Source of the DNA: an uncultured Alphaproteobacteria bacterium
GTDB taxonomy: Bacteria > Pseudomonadota > Alphaproteobacteria > HIMB59 > GCA-002718135
Assembly (NCBI GenBank): GCA_902630465.1
Contig: CACOVJ010000007.1
Location: forward strand, 1 to 46,382
Length of the DNA: 46,382 nt
Reading direction: 5' to 3'
In this document: in pieces, positions 26,680-35,959 of the stretch
Layout of the letters: each line of letters opens with the position of its first letter
How positions within the stretch are numbered: position 1 is the first letter of the stretch
The notes under the pieces: model-generated
Told to the model about the DNA's origin: nothing
What the model saw: the letters and a program-made list of their open reading frames with translations, nothing else
The model's database searches: none
Position numbers and translations under genes: made by a program

Positions 26680-29600
26680 TCAAGTAATTTCTATTGAATA
26701 ATCAATTAAATTTGATTTTTTTAAGTCATCTAATTTTTTATAAGATTTTATAGAATATTTATTAAAATCAAAATTTATGAGTTTATTTTCAATATTAATA
26801 AACAAATCAATTTTATTTATTTTAGACAAAGGTTTGATCTCAAAAATATTGTCTTTTTCTTTTACAATGTTCTCTATTGATGAATAGATACTGAACTTTA
26901 AATTATTTTCAATGAAAATATTTTCCAAAAATGAGACATTTTTTATAACAAAACGATTATCAGAACTAGTTCTTAAGATATCAATATCAAAAATTAAAAT
27001 GTTTCCCTCTTTTAATAATGATCTATATTTGTACAAGTTTTCACCAAATATTGTTAATTCGTATTGCGTATTTATTTCAGAAACAGTTATAAAGGCATAT
27101 TTTCTTCCATCTTTATTTGATCTTTCTTTAATATCAAGAATAGCACCGCAGACTTTTGATGTACTAATTTCATTATTACTGGCAATATCTTTAAATAATT
27201 TTATATTTTTATATTCAAAAAATAGTTTTGGATAATGGTTCAGAGGATGATCAGAAAAATAAAACCCTATAACATCTAGCTCATTTGTTAAAGTTTCTAT
27301 ATTATTCCATTTATCATATTTTTGATAAAATAAATTTTCATCATTAAATGACAATTCATTTTCTTCAAATAGTAGATCTTGATTTGATATTTTTTCTGCA
27401 CCAAATAAATCAACGAACTTAGTAACATTATAAAATAGCTTAGCTCTATTTGTCTCTATGCTATCAAAAGCTCCAGCTTGTATCAACTTTTCAAGTTGCC
27501 TTTTATTTATGACATCATTTTTAACTCTTTTCATAAAATCAATTATATTTTTAAATTTTCCATTAATTTTTCTTTCTTGAATCATGTTAGAAATAGATTT
27601 AATACCTACTCCTTTGATTGCTCCTAATCCAAATCTAATAGACTTAGAATTATTGTTTATTTCAATTGTGAATAAAGATTCAGAATAATTAATATCGGGT
27701 TTAAGAAAATTTATATTTAATCTCTCAATTTCATTTTTAAGCAAAATTATTTTATCTGTTCTATCTATTGAAAAATTTAATGTTGCAGTAATAAATTCAT
27801 GAGGAAAATTAGCTTTTAAATATGCTGTTTGATATGAAATTAATGCATATGCTGCTGCATGACTTTTATTGAAACCATAACCAGCAAACTTATCAACTAA
27901 ATCAAAAATTTTTGAAGCCTCCTTTTTGCTAATTTTGTTTTGAATAGCACCCTCAATAAATCTAGATTTTTGCATGTCCATTTCTTTTTGTATTTTCTTA
28001 CCCATAGCCCTTCTTAATAAATCCGCCTCACCTAATGAATAATTTGATAATACTTGTGCAATTTGCATTACCTGCTCTTGGTAAACAATGATACCATAGG
28101 TCTCTTTTAAAACATTCTCTAACATGGAGTGTAGATATTTAATTTCTTCACGTCCATGCTTTCTATTACAAAATGAAGGTATGTTATCCATTGGGCCAGG
28201 TCTAAATAATGCAACTACAGCAATTATTTCTTCAAATTTATCTGGCTGTAATTGACGAAGTACACTACCCATACCATTACTTTCTAATTGAAATATACCA
28301 ACTGTATCTCCCCTACTTAATTGTTCATATGTTTTTTTATCATTTAAAGGAATATTATTTATTAAAAAATTATTATTATCTTTTGTTATAAGTTTTACAC
28401 AATCATCAATTATTGACAAAGTGGTTAAGCCAAGAAAATCAAATTTAATTAGTCCTGCCTCTTCAACATATTTCATAGTAAATTGCGTAGCGTTAGTATT
28501 TGTATTCTGATCTTTGTATAATGGAACTACTTTAGATAGTTTTTCATGCCCAATAACAACACCTGCGGCATGAGTTGATGCATGTCTATGTGAACCTTCG
28601 ATTTTAAGACTTACATCAATAATATTTGAAATTCTTTCATCACTGCTAATTCTCTCTTGTAAACTTCTTTCTGATTTAATTGACTCACTTAATGAAAGAG
28701 GATTTGAAGGATTAAATGGTATTAACTTTGCAAAAGAATCTACTTCACCGTAAGGAACTTCTAAGACGCGTCCAATATCTCTAACTGCAGCTCTTGAAGC
28801 AAGAGTACCAAAAGTAATTATATGCGCAACACATTCAGATCCATATTTTTTATTAACATATTCGATTACTTCATCTCTTCTGGTTTGGCAGAAATCTATA
28901 TCAAAATCGGGCATAGAAACTCGTTCTGGATTTAGAAATCTCTCAAATAATAAATCGTACTCTAATGGGTCTAAATCAGTTATACCTAATGACCAAGCAA
29001 CTAAACTACCTGCGCCAGACCCTCTTCCAGGACCAACAGGAATAGATTGAGCTTTAGCCCAATTAACAAAATCAGCAACAATTAAAAAATATCCAGCAAA
29101 ACCCATTCTTATAATTATTTGATTTTCATAATTTAACCTATCGATATACTTTTGAGAGTTTTTAATATTCATTTGTTTAATTTTTTTGTTTAATCCTTGA
29201 ACTGATAAATCAAGCAAGTAATCCTCAGCTGATAAATTTTTATCATTTTTAAATTCAGGTAGTTTAGGTTTAGTTGACTCAGGAAAAAAACTGCATGAAA
29301 GAGAAACATTTAAATTATTTTGAATTATTTCTGGAATATCGATAAAATTTAAATTCATTTCTTCACTTGTTTTGAAATAAATGTTTTCATTAGATGTAAT
29401 TCTTTGAGAGTTATTTATAGTAGATTTTTGAGCTATACATAAAAGAGCATCATGCGCTGAGTAATCTTCTTTATTTGCATATTTTATATTATTTGACCCA
29501 ATAAGCGAAATATCAAATTTTTTTGATAGATTTATAAATTCTTTTTCAAATAAATCTATATTTTGATCATTAATTCTTTGAATTTCGAAAAGAAAATTTT

Positions 29601-30081
29601 CATTAAATATTTTTTTTAAATTATTTATTAATTCATTAATTTCCTTTTTTTTATTATCTTTTTTTAATAATAAAAGGGGGTTGAATTCACCTCCTATATA
29701 ACAAAACAATCCCTTAGAAAAATTCTCAATTTGTGATAATTTTATTCCAATATTACTTGTTTCATTGAGATGAGAGAGTGAGCTTAGTTCTAAAAGATTT
29801 TTGTATCCTAATTCATTTTTGACTAAAAAGGTAACTTGAGAAATTTGATCATTTACTATTACATCCAATAGATTAATTGTACTGCCAATAATTGGCTGAA
29901 TATTATTTTTAATACATTCTTTAGCGAATTCAAACACTCCAAACATATTATTATTATCGGTAATAGCTATAGCGGGCATATTATTTTTTTTTGCTAAATT
30001 TACTAAATTTTCAATTTTAAGCGTACTTTCAGATAATGAGTATGATGATAAAGTTCTTAAATGAATAAAAGGCTTATTCAT
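26680..30081 (-). CDS. dnaE: DNA polymerase III alpha subunit
   Basis: Catalytic subunit of the replicative polymerase. At 1133 residues it is near the usual 1160. Domains in order: PHP (about 1-270), polymerase palm and thumb with PDFDIDF carrying two catalytic Asp near residue 392 and LIKFDFLGLTTL carrying the third, fingers with FRPGPMDNIP and GIIVYQEQVM, helix-hairpin-helix, and OB fold with KVCGAILDIKE. The PHP domain begins HLRTLSSYSL where many have HLRVHSDYS, so a metal-binding His is missing. Proofreading is therefore expected from a separate DnaQ. It overlaps lolD by 8 bases (ATGAATAA). Confidence 0.97.
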   Translation of the reverse strand: MNKPFIHLRTLSSYSLSESTLKIENLVNLAKKNNMPAIAITDNNNMFGVFEFAKECIKNNIQPIIGSTINLLDVIVNDQISQVTFLVKNELGYKNLLELSSLSHLNETSNIGIKLSQIENFSKGLFCYIGGEFNPLLLLKKDNKKKEINELINNLKKIFNENFLFEIQRINDQNIDLFEKEFINLSKKFDISLIGSNNIKYANKEDYSAHDALLCIAQKSTINNSQRITSNENIYFKTSEEMNLNFIDIPEIIQNNLNVSLSCSFFPESTKPKLPEFKNDKNLSAEDYLLDLSVQGLNKKIKQMNIKNSQKYIDRLNYENQIIIRMGFAGYFLIVADFVNWAKAQSIPVGPGRGSGAGSLVAWSLGITDLDPLEYDLLFERFLNPERVSMPDFDIDFCQTRRDEVIEYVNKKYGSECVAHIITFGTLASRAAVRDIGRVLEVPYGEVDSFAKLIPFNPSNPLSLSESIKSERSLQERISSDERISNIIDVSLKIEGSHRHASTHAAGVVIGHEKLSKVVPLYKDQNTNTNATQFTMKYVEEAGLIKFDFLGLTTLSIIDDCVKLITKDNNNFLINNIPLNDKKTYEQLSRGDTVGIFQLESNGMGSVLRQLQPDKFEEIIAVVALFRPGPMDNIPSFCNRKHGREEIKYLHSMLENVLKETYGIIVYQEQVMQIAQVLSNYSLGEADLLRRAMGKKIQKEMDMQKSRFIEGAIQNKISKKEASKIFDLVDKFAGYGFNKSHAAAYALISYQTAYLKANFPHEFITATLNFSIDRTDKIILLKNEIERLNINFLKPDINYSESLFTIEINNNSKSIRFGLGAIKGVGIKSISNMIQERKINGKFKNIIDFMKRVKNDVINKRQLEKLIQAGAFDSIETNRAKLFYNVTKFVDLFGAEKISNQDLLFEENELSFNDENLFYQKYDKWNNIETLTNELDVIGFYFSDHPLNHYPKLFFEYKNIKLFKDIASNNEISTSKVCGAILDIKERSNKDGRKYAFITVSEINTQYELTIFGENLYKYRSLLKEGNILIFDIDILRTSSDNRFVIKNVSFLENIFIENNLKFSIYSSIENIVKEKDNIFEIKPLSKINKIDLFINIENKLINFDFNKYSIKSYKKLDDLKKSNLIDYSIEIT

Positions 30082-30763
30082 TAATTAATTGTATTTTTTT
30101 ATTTTTAAATTGGTAAATTTCATCTGCTAACAACGAATATTTTTTATTATGAGTAACATATACTAAAGTTTTTTTATTTTGTTCGATATAATTTATAAAA
30201 AAACTAAAAATACTGTTAGCAGTATCCTCATCAAGATTGCCAGTCATTTCATCAGCTAATATTAAATCTGGATTATTTACAAGTGATCTTGCGATCGCAA
30301 CTCTTTGCTGCTCTCCACCTGATAATTTGAGTGGTTTAAAATTAATCCTTTCCCCTAAACCAAACTCTATTAAAATCTTTTTTGATATTTGATAACTTTT
30401 ACTATCATGTTTGTTAATCAATAATGGGAGCATAACATTTTCTATTACAGTAAGCTCTGGTATTAAATGAAAAAATTGATGAATAAATCCTATTGATGAT
30501 CCTCTAATTTTATTTGTTTCAGTTTCAGTAATCATTGAAATATCTTTTTGTTTGAAAAAGAAATTACCATTAAATTCTTTATCAAGTAGACCAAGAATAT
30601 TGAGGAAGGTAGTTTTACCTGATCCTGAAGGACCAATAATTGAAACCTTTGAGTTAGCTTTTAAATTAAAATTTAAATTTTTAATAATCTCAATATTTGT
30701 ATCATTATCATCATTATAATTTTTATTTAGGTCAGATATCTGTATTATTAAATTGTTATTCAC
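30074..30763 (-). CDS. lolD: LolD, lipoprotein-releasing ABC transporter ATPase
   Basis: ATPase of the LolCDE-type complex that frees outer-membrane lipoproteins from the inner membrane for LolA. The 229 residues have Walker [10 protein letters not shown] (44-52), signature LSGGEQQ (147-153), Walker [13 protein letters not shown] (167-178) and the H-loop in YVTHNKK. The start is GTG at 30763, in an 8-base overlap with the lolC stop (GTGAATAA); no nearby ATG fits. The lolC-lolD pair followed by dnaE is typical of Alphaproteobacteria. Confidence 0.94.
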   Translation of the reverse strand: MNNNLIIQISDLNKNYNDDNDTNIEIIKNLNFNLKANSKVSIIGPSGSGKTTFLNILGLLDKEFNGNFFFKQKDISMITETETNKIRGSSIGFIHQFFHLIPELTVIENVMLPLLINKHDSKSYQISKKILIEFGLGERINFKPLKLSGGEQQRVAIARSLVNNPDLILADEMTGNLDEDTANSIFSFFINYIEQNKKTLVYVTHNKKYSLLADEIYQFKNKKIQLINE

Positions 30764-32006
30764 TTCTTAAAATTTTGACTGGATCTACTTTAGCTGAGCT
30801 TAAAGCTGGAAAAATTGTTGAAATTATTGATATTATTATTGCAACACAAAGGACATAAAAAACTTCATTAACACTAATTTTTGAGGGCAAAGATGATAAA
30901 TAATATATTTCTTCTGAAAAAAGTTTTGTTCCAAGTAAGTTTTCTAAAAAAAATTGAATTGATCTAATATTAATCGTAAATAGAATTCCAATTATTAGTC
31001 CCAACAAAGATCCTATTAAGCCAATAGAAACACCAATTACAAAAAAGATTTTTATAATGCTTTTATTTGTCATTCCAATTGTTTTTAAAATTCCAATATC
31101 TTTATTTTTTTCTTTTACAAAAATAATTAATCCAGAAATAATATTTAATGAAGCAACTAAAATAATAAGAGATAAAATAATAAACATAACATTTTTCTCA
31201 ACTTTTAAAGCATTAATTAAGGTTTGATTTGTATCTTTCCAAGATATTGAATAAAAATTTAACAAAAGATTTGAGATTTCTATATCTACATTATTTTTAA
31301 ATAACTCAATTTCATTCGGATCTTTTGTAAAAAATTCGATTTTATTGTAAGTATTTTTATTAAATAAAAGTAACTTTCTAACAAGATCTGAAGATAAAAA
31401 AACTAAATTAGAATCGTATTCATATAAACCTAAATCAAAAATCCCTATAATTTCTAATGTTTTATATCTTGGAATATTTCCTAATATAGTTTTATCAGTT
31501 TTGGGAATTGCAATTTTAATTTTATCACCAACAGCTACACCCATCTCATTTGCAAGAGAATCTCCAATTAAAATTTCATTTTTTACATTTTTAATTAATG
31601 ATCCATTTTTAATCTTGTTAAATAGATAATGATCTTTATCGTACTTATCATATCCTTTAATCATAACCCCTTTTGAATTTTGATTTTTAATGATTAAACC
31701 TTTTGTTTCTAAAGATTTAAAGTGCTGTATAAAAAATGAATTGTCAATATTTGATATGATTTTATTAGCTTGTTCATATTTAATTATTTTATCAGAACTA
31801 TAAATATTTAAATGAGAGTTAAGCCCAATAATTCTTTTCGTAAGGTCAATCCTAAAACCATTCATAACAGACATTACAATTATGATAGCTGCTACACCTA
31901 GACTTATACCGACAATAGAAAACCATGTAAAAATAGAAACATATCCATCAGATTTTTTTGAAAATAAAAATCTAAAAATCAGTAATCGTTCTGATTTGGA
32001 AATCAT
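30756..32006 (-). CDS. lolC: LolC/LolE, lipoprotein-releasing ABC transporter permease
   Basis: Membrane subunit of the lipoprotein-sorting transporter. 416 residues: helix 1 (about 25-46, GVAAIIIVMSVMNGFR), a large periplasmic MacB-type domain (about 50-265), then three helices (about 270-300, 318-345 and 378-402) forming the FtsX domain. RFLFSKKSDGYVSIFTWFS near the N-terminus is a LolC/E family hallmark. Only one permease gene is present, so it probably works as a homodimer, as in other Alphaproteobacteria. ATG at 32006 immediately follows the proS stop with no gap. Confidence 0.94.
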   Translation of the reverse strand: MISKSERLLIFRFLFSKKSDGYVSIFTWFSIVGISLGVAAIIIVMSVMNGFRIDLTKRIIGLNSHLNIYSSDKIIKYEQANKIISNIDNSFFIQHFKSLETKGLIIKNQNSKGVMIKGYDKYDKDHYLFNKIKNGSLIKNVKNEILIGDSLANEMGVAVGDKIKIAIPKTDKTILGNIPRYKTLEIIGIFDLGLYEYDSNLVFLSSDLVRKLLLFNKNTYNKIEFFTKDPNEIELFKNNVDIEISNLLLNFYSISWKDTNQTLINALKVEKNVMFIILSLIILVASLNIISGLIIFVKEKNKDIGILKTIGMTNKSIIKIFFVIGVSIGLIGSLLGLIIGILFTINIRSIQFFLENLLGTKLFSEEIYYLSSLPSKISVNEVFYVLCVAIIISIISTIFPALSSAKVDPVKILRSE

Positions 32007-33302
32007 TTATTTTTTTAATTTATTGTTAACGAAATTAATAACATCATTACATGAAATTTTTTGAATCTCATTATTTTGACGATTTTTGAATTCTACTAAA
32101 TTATTTTTTAAATCTCTTTTACCAATTATAATTTGAAAAGGCGTACCTATTAATTCATTATCAGATAATTTTTTTCCAATACTGCATATTCTATCATCAA
32201 AAATTACTTCAACATTATTTTTCATAAAATATTCATAATACTCTAATGATTTTGTGTCACAATCTTGATCTCCAGGCATTAAATTTATTATGGAAATTTT
32301 AAATGGAGCAACCTCTAATGGCCATTTGATACCATTTTCATCATGATAAGCTTCTATAATTGCTCCAACCAATCTTGAAACTCCAATACCGTAAGAACCC
32401 ATATGAACTGGTATATTTTTCCCATTTTGGTCTTGAACAAAAGCATTTAATTTCTCTGAATACTTTGTTCCAAAATAAAAAATGTGCCCAACTTCAATAC
32501 CTTTTGATATTTTTAAATCATCTCTTGAAATTGGACATTTATTATCATCATGTTGTTCATCAACTGCAGCGTAAAATGACTGAAGCTCATTTGGATCTAT
32601 AGTATTAGGATTTAAAGTTTCTAATTTCTTATCATAATAAAGTTGACTTTCTCCTGTTTTGGCAATTATTTGAAATTCATGACTCAAGTTTCCACCTATT
32701 GGACCAGTCTCAGCTCTGAGAGAAATTGGTGTGAGGCCCATTCTAATAAACGTTCTTATATAGGCTCTAAACATGTTATCATATGATTTTTTTGCTTCTG
32801 TTTCATTCAGATCAAAAGAATAATTATCTTTCATTAAAAATTCTCTTCCACGCATGACACCAAATCTAGGTCTTAATTCGTCTCTAAATTTCCATTGTAT
32901 ATGATATAAATTTTTTGGGAGATCCTTGTATGAATTTATATGAGATTGAAAAATATCAGTTATCAGCTCTTCATTTGTCGGGCCATATAACATCTCTCTT
33001 CCACTTCTATCAGTAATCCTCAACATTTCTTTTCCATAATCATCATATCTGCCTGATTTAACCCACAAATCAGAAGACTGTATAGTTGGCATAAGAAGTT
33101 CAATTGCTCCCGCATTATTTTGCTCTTCTCTTACAATTTGCTCAATTTTTTTTAGAACTAATAAACCTAATGGTAGCCAAGAATATATTCCTGCACTAGA
33201 TTGTTTAATCATACCAGCCCTAATCATCATTTTGTGAGATATTATTTCTGCATCAGATGGAGCATCTTTCAAAGTAGGTATGAAAAAATTTGAATATTTC
33301 AT
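32007..33302 (-). CDS. proS: Prolyl-tRNA synthetase, short alphaproteobacterial form
   Basis: Class II synthetase that charges tRNA-Pro. At 431 residues it is much shorter than E. coli ProS (about 570) because the editing insertion domain between motifs 2 and 3 is absent. Visible are LLMPTIQSSDLW, motif 2 FRDELRPRFGVMRGREFLMKD and motif 3 GSYGIGVSRLVGAI, followed by the anticodon-binding domain. Such forms, known from Rickettsiales and Rhizobiales, rely on separate YbaK/ProXp-type editing proteins. It overlaps the upstream DUF1467 gene by ATGA and abuts lolC. Confidence 0.96.
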   Translation of the reverse strand: MKYSNFFIPTLKDAPSDAEIISHKMMIRAGMIKQSSAGIYSWLPLGLLVLKKIEQIVREEQNNAGAIELLMPTIQSSDLWVKSGRYDDYGKEMLRITDRSGREMLYGPTNEELITDIFQSHINSYKDLPKNLYHIQWKFRDELRPRFGVMRGREFLMKDNYSFDLNETEAKKSYDNMFRAYIRTFIRMGLTPISLRAETGPIGGNLSHEFQIIAKTGESQLYYDKKLETLNPNTIDPNELQSFYAAVDEQHDDNKCPISRDDLKISKGIEVGHIFYFGTKYSEKLNAFVQDQNGKNIPVHMGSYGIGVSRLVGAIIEAYHDENGIKWPLEVAPFKISIINLMPGDQDCDTKSLEYYEYFMKNNVEVIFDDRICSIGKKLSDNELIGTPFQIIIGKRDLKNNLVEFKNRQNNEIQKISCNDVINFVNNKLKK

Positions 33303-33532
33303 TTATTAAATATAGTTGATAAATCAAAACCAAATAAAATCAAAAAAAATAAAATAATAGCTGATATTAAAGATGTTAGTAAAAATTTTATTAATAAGAA
33401 AGGCCTACTTGGGGCACTCTTTGCATGTCCAATCTTTGTTTCATTAGGTACTTTAATTTTAAGGGGCAGAATTATAAAAAATAAAATCCACCAAATTAAA
33501 ATAAATATTAAAACATGAGTAAAAATTGCCAT
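33299..33532 (-). CDS. DUF1467 family small membrane protein
   Basis: 77 residues with two transmembrane helices (about 3-22 and 47-68), joined by a short loop KVPNETKIGHAKSAPSRPFL. The WWILFFIILPLKI start and the GHAKSAP-type loop match the alphaproteobacterial DUF1467 family, whose function is unknown. The ATG at 33532 (sharing one base with the rnj stop, TGATG) is preferred to the TTG one codon earlier. It overlaps proS by ATGA. Its position upstream of proS is conserved in the class, which argues that it is real despite its size. Confidence 0.85.
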   Translation of the reverse strand: MAIFTHVLIFILIWWILFFIILPLKIKVPNETKIGHAKSAPSRPFLLIKFLLTSLISAIILFFLILFGFDLSTIFNK

Positions 33533-35205
33533 CAAGATCTAATTAAATGGACTTCAATTTCTGGTTTTTTTTGAAATGTATTTTTCATAATTTTTCTTAG
33601 ATTATTTTTAATTAAATCTGAAACTATTTGATCTGATGTTTTTTGAGAATCATTTAATTTAATAAAATTTTCAATAAAAATCACTTTGAATTCATTTAAT
33701 ATTTCATTTTCATCAATTTCTGGCAATCCTTTGAATGTAATTTTAATATTTTTATCTATTGAATTATCATTATCATTAATAATTAATGATATTAAAGCTA
33801 ATCCTTCAAATGAATATTTACGTCTTTCTTTAATAAAAGAAGATTCAGAGTCATATAAATTTTTACCCTCAACTATTAACTTTCCAGTTTTGAATTTCTC
33901 TACAATCTTTGGTTCTCCTGGAGCAATTTTAAGACATTTTCCATTCTCTAAAATTTTTGTGAAAGGTACTTGAGATGAATTAGACAGTTGTCTATGGGCT
34001 TCTAAATGCATAGGTTCTCCATGAACAGGTATTGAGATATAAGGCTTGGTCCAATTATACATCTGTTTGATCTCTTCAGCATAACCATGTCCAGACACAT
34101 GTACTAAATCATCATCAGCAGTTACTACTTCAACTCTTTGCCTTATAAGTAAATTTTTTAAGTTATTAATAGATTTTTCATTACCAGGAATATCACGAGA
34201 ACTAAATATAACTACATCTTCTGACTCTAAATGCAAATACTGGTGAGAATTATAGGCAATTCTATAAAGAGCAGATCTTTTTTCACCCTGACTACCAGTG
34301 CAGATTATAACTAGGTTTTCTCTGGGAATATATGAGGCTTCATCCTCATTAATGAAAACATCATCATCATTTAAATAGCCGCATTTTCTAGCTATCTCAA
34401 TATTTTTCTTCATACTTCTACCGACCAAAGCAACTTTTCTATTATTTTTTTTTGCAGCATGTATAATATTTTTCATTCTAGCTATATTTGATGAAAAACA
34501 AGTAACAACTATTCTATTGGAAAATCTTGAAAATATATTTGTTAATTCATCCTTAACATCATTCTCAGATTGTGATTTTCCAGGTACATTAGCATTTGTA
34601 GAATCGCCTATTAATGCAAGAAGTCCGCTACTGCCAATTTTTTCAAATTGTGTTGGTGAAAAAGCATTACCAAGTGTAGGTGTCTGATCTATTTTCCAGT
34701 CAGCAGTATGAAGTAGTGCTCCATAAGATGTGGAAATCACAATTGCACTAGGTTCAGGTATTGAATGAGTTGTTGGGATAAAATCAAGGGTAAAATTTTT
34801 TAATGAAAGTTTCTTTCTTAAATTAATTTCATTTAAAGAAAATCCCTCAACTTTGTTGAATTCTTTTAATCTGTTTTCTATTAATAGCATAGCAAATTTA
34901 CTTGCATATACTGGACATTTGATTTTATTAGCCAAAAAAGCAACTGCGCCTGCATGATCTTCATGACCATGACTTATTATTATTGCCTCAAGTTTATCTT
35001 CAATACTATCAATACAATTAATTTTAGGTACTAATAAATCTACACCAGGAAATTTTTCATCTGCAAATGAAAGCCCTAAATCAATCATAATCCATTTTCC
35101 ATCACAACCATATAGATAACAATTTGCACCTATTTCTCCTATTCCACCTAATGATAAAAAGTGAAGTCCTTCATTAATATCATTTAAATTTAAATTATTA
35201 TGCAT
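33532..35205 (-). CDS. rnj: Ribonuclease J
   Basis: Metallo-beta-lactamase/beta-CASP ribonuclease with 5'-3' exo- and endonuclease activity, used in RNA maturation and decay. 557 residues from the ATG at 35205; a TTG six codons upstream is less likely because the ATG gives the recurring 8-base overlap with coaX (ATGCATAA). The metal motif is SHGHEDHAGA (near residues 78-87), with LGGIGEIGANCYLYG and IDLGLSFAD before it. The beta-CASP region holds ICTGSQGEKRSALYRIA, and VHVSGHGYAEE and PVHGEPMHLEAH follow. The C-terminal domain is diverged. Confidence 0.95.
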   Translation of the reverse strand: MHNNLNLNDINEGLHFLSLGGIGEIGANCYLYGCDGKWIMIDLGLSFADEKFPGVDLLVPKINCIDSIEDKLEAIIISHGHEDHAGAVAFLANKIKCPVYASKFAMLLIENRLKEFNKVEGFSLNEINLRKKLSLKNFTLDFIPTTHSIPEPSAIVISTSYGALLHTADWKIDQTPTLGNAFSPTQFEKIGSSGLLALIGDSTNANVPGKSQSENDVKDELTNIFSRFSNRIVVTCFSSNIARMKNIIHAAKKNNRKVALVGRSMKKNIEIARKCGYLNDDDVFINEDEASYIPRENLVIICTGSQGEKRSALYRIAYNSHQYLHLESEDVVIFSSRDIPGNEKSINNLKNLLIRQRVEVVTADDDLVHVSGHGYAEEIKQMYNWTKPYISIPVHGEPMHLEAHRQLSNSSQVPFTKILENGKCLKIAPGEPKIVEKFKTGKLIVEGKNLYDSESSFIKERRKYSFEGLALISLIINDNDNSIDKNIKITFKGLPEIDENEILNEFKVIFIENFIKLNDSQKTSDQIVSDLIKNNLRKIMKNTFQKKPEIEVHLIRS

Positions 35206-35959
35206 CTTGTAAGTTTTCTCCAATCACTCTAATTCCTTCTAATGTTAAATATTTATTGTATATAGGTTTAAAAAGTATTTTATCCCGAAAAATTTCACCG
35301 AAACCGCCAGTAATATATATTTTTGGCTTGAACTTATTCTCAAGAATTATTTGTTTTAAAGTACCATTTATTGCATGTAAGTATCCGAAATAAAAACCAG
35401 CCTTAATTGATGAAATAGTATCTCTGGCTATGATTTTTTTTGTTTTAGAAATTTTTGATTTTTTTAGTAATTCAGTACCGCTAATCAATGAATTCATAGA
35501 CAGTTTTAACCCTGGAAAAATTAAACCACCAAAATATTGATTATTTTTAATAACATCAAATGTAGTTGCAGTCCCAAAATCAATAATTATACAATCAGAA
35601 ATTTTTTTATTATGAATTGCGATATAATTTGCAACTCTATCAGAGCCAATTTGATTTAGGTTATAATTTATTTTTGCATCAATAGGAATTTTTTTTGGAC
35701 TTACTATATAGAATTGAAAATTTTCCTTAATAAAAATTTTTTTAATAAATATATTTAGAGAAGGTACTACAGAAGATAAAACACACGTCTTATTTTTTGA
35801 ATTAAATAATATTTTCTTATTTGATTGCAAAAAGCTTTTGAATTCAAATTTAAACTTTTTTTTGTTTTTTTCTGTATTTAATCTTAATACTTTTCTTAAT
35901 TTTTTTTTTAAATAAACTCCTATTACTATATTGGTGTTTCCTACATCTATAACTATCAT
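35198..35959 (-). CDS. coaX: Type III pantothenate kinase
   Basis: Phosphorylates pantothenate, the first step of coenzyme A synthesis; type III enzymes are insensitive to CoA feedback. The 253 residues belong to the ASKHA fold: MIVIDVGNTNIVIGVY (phosphate 1), then GSDRVANYIA and IDFGTATTFDVI (phosphate 2), GGLIFPGLKLSMNSLISGT, and the adenosine motif ITGGFGE near the end. It overlaps birA by ATGA and rnj by 8 bases. The nuoN-birA-coaX-rnj order is a common alphaproteobacterial arrangement. Confidence 0.95.
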   Translation of the reverse strand: MIVIDVGNTNIVIGVYLKKKLRKVLRLNTEKNKKKFKFEFKSFLQSNKKILFNSKNKTCVLSSVVPSLNIFIKKIFIKENFQFYIVSPKKIPIDAKINYNLNQIGSDRVANYIAIHNKKISDCIIIDFGTATTFDVIKNNQYFGGLIFPGLKLSMNSLISGTELLKKSKISKTKKIIARDTISSIKAGFYFGYLHAINGTLKQIILENKFKPKIYITGGFGEIFRDKILFKPIYNKYLTLEGIRVIGENLQDA

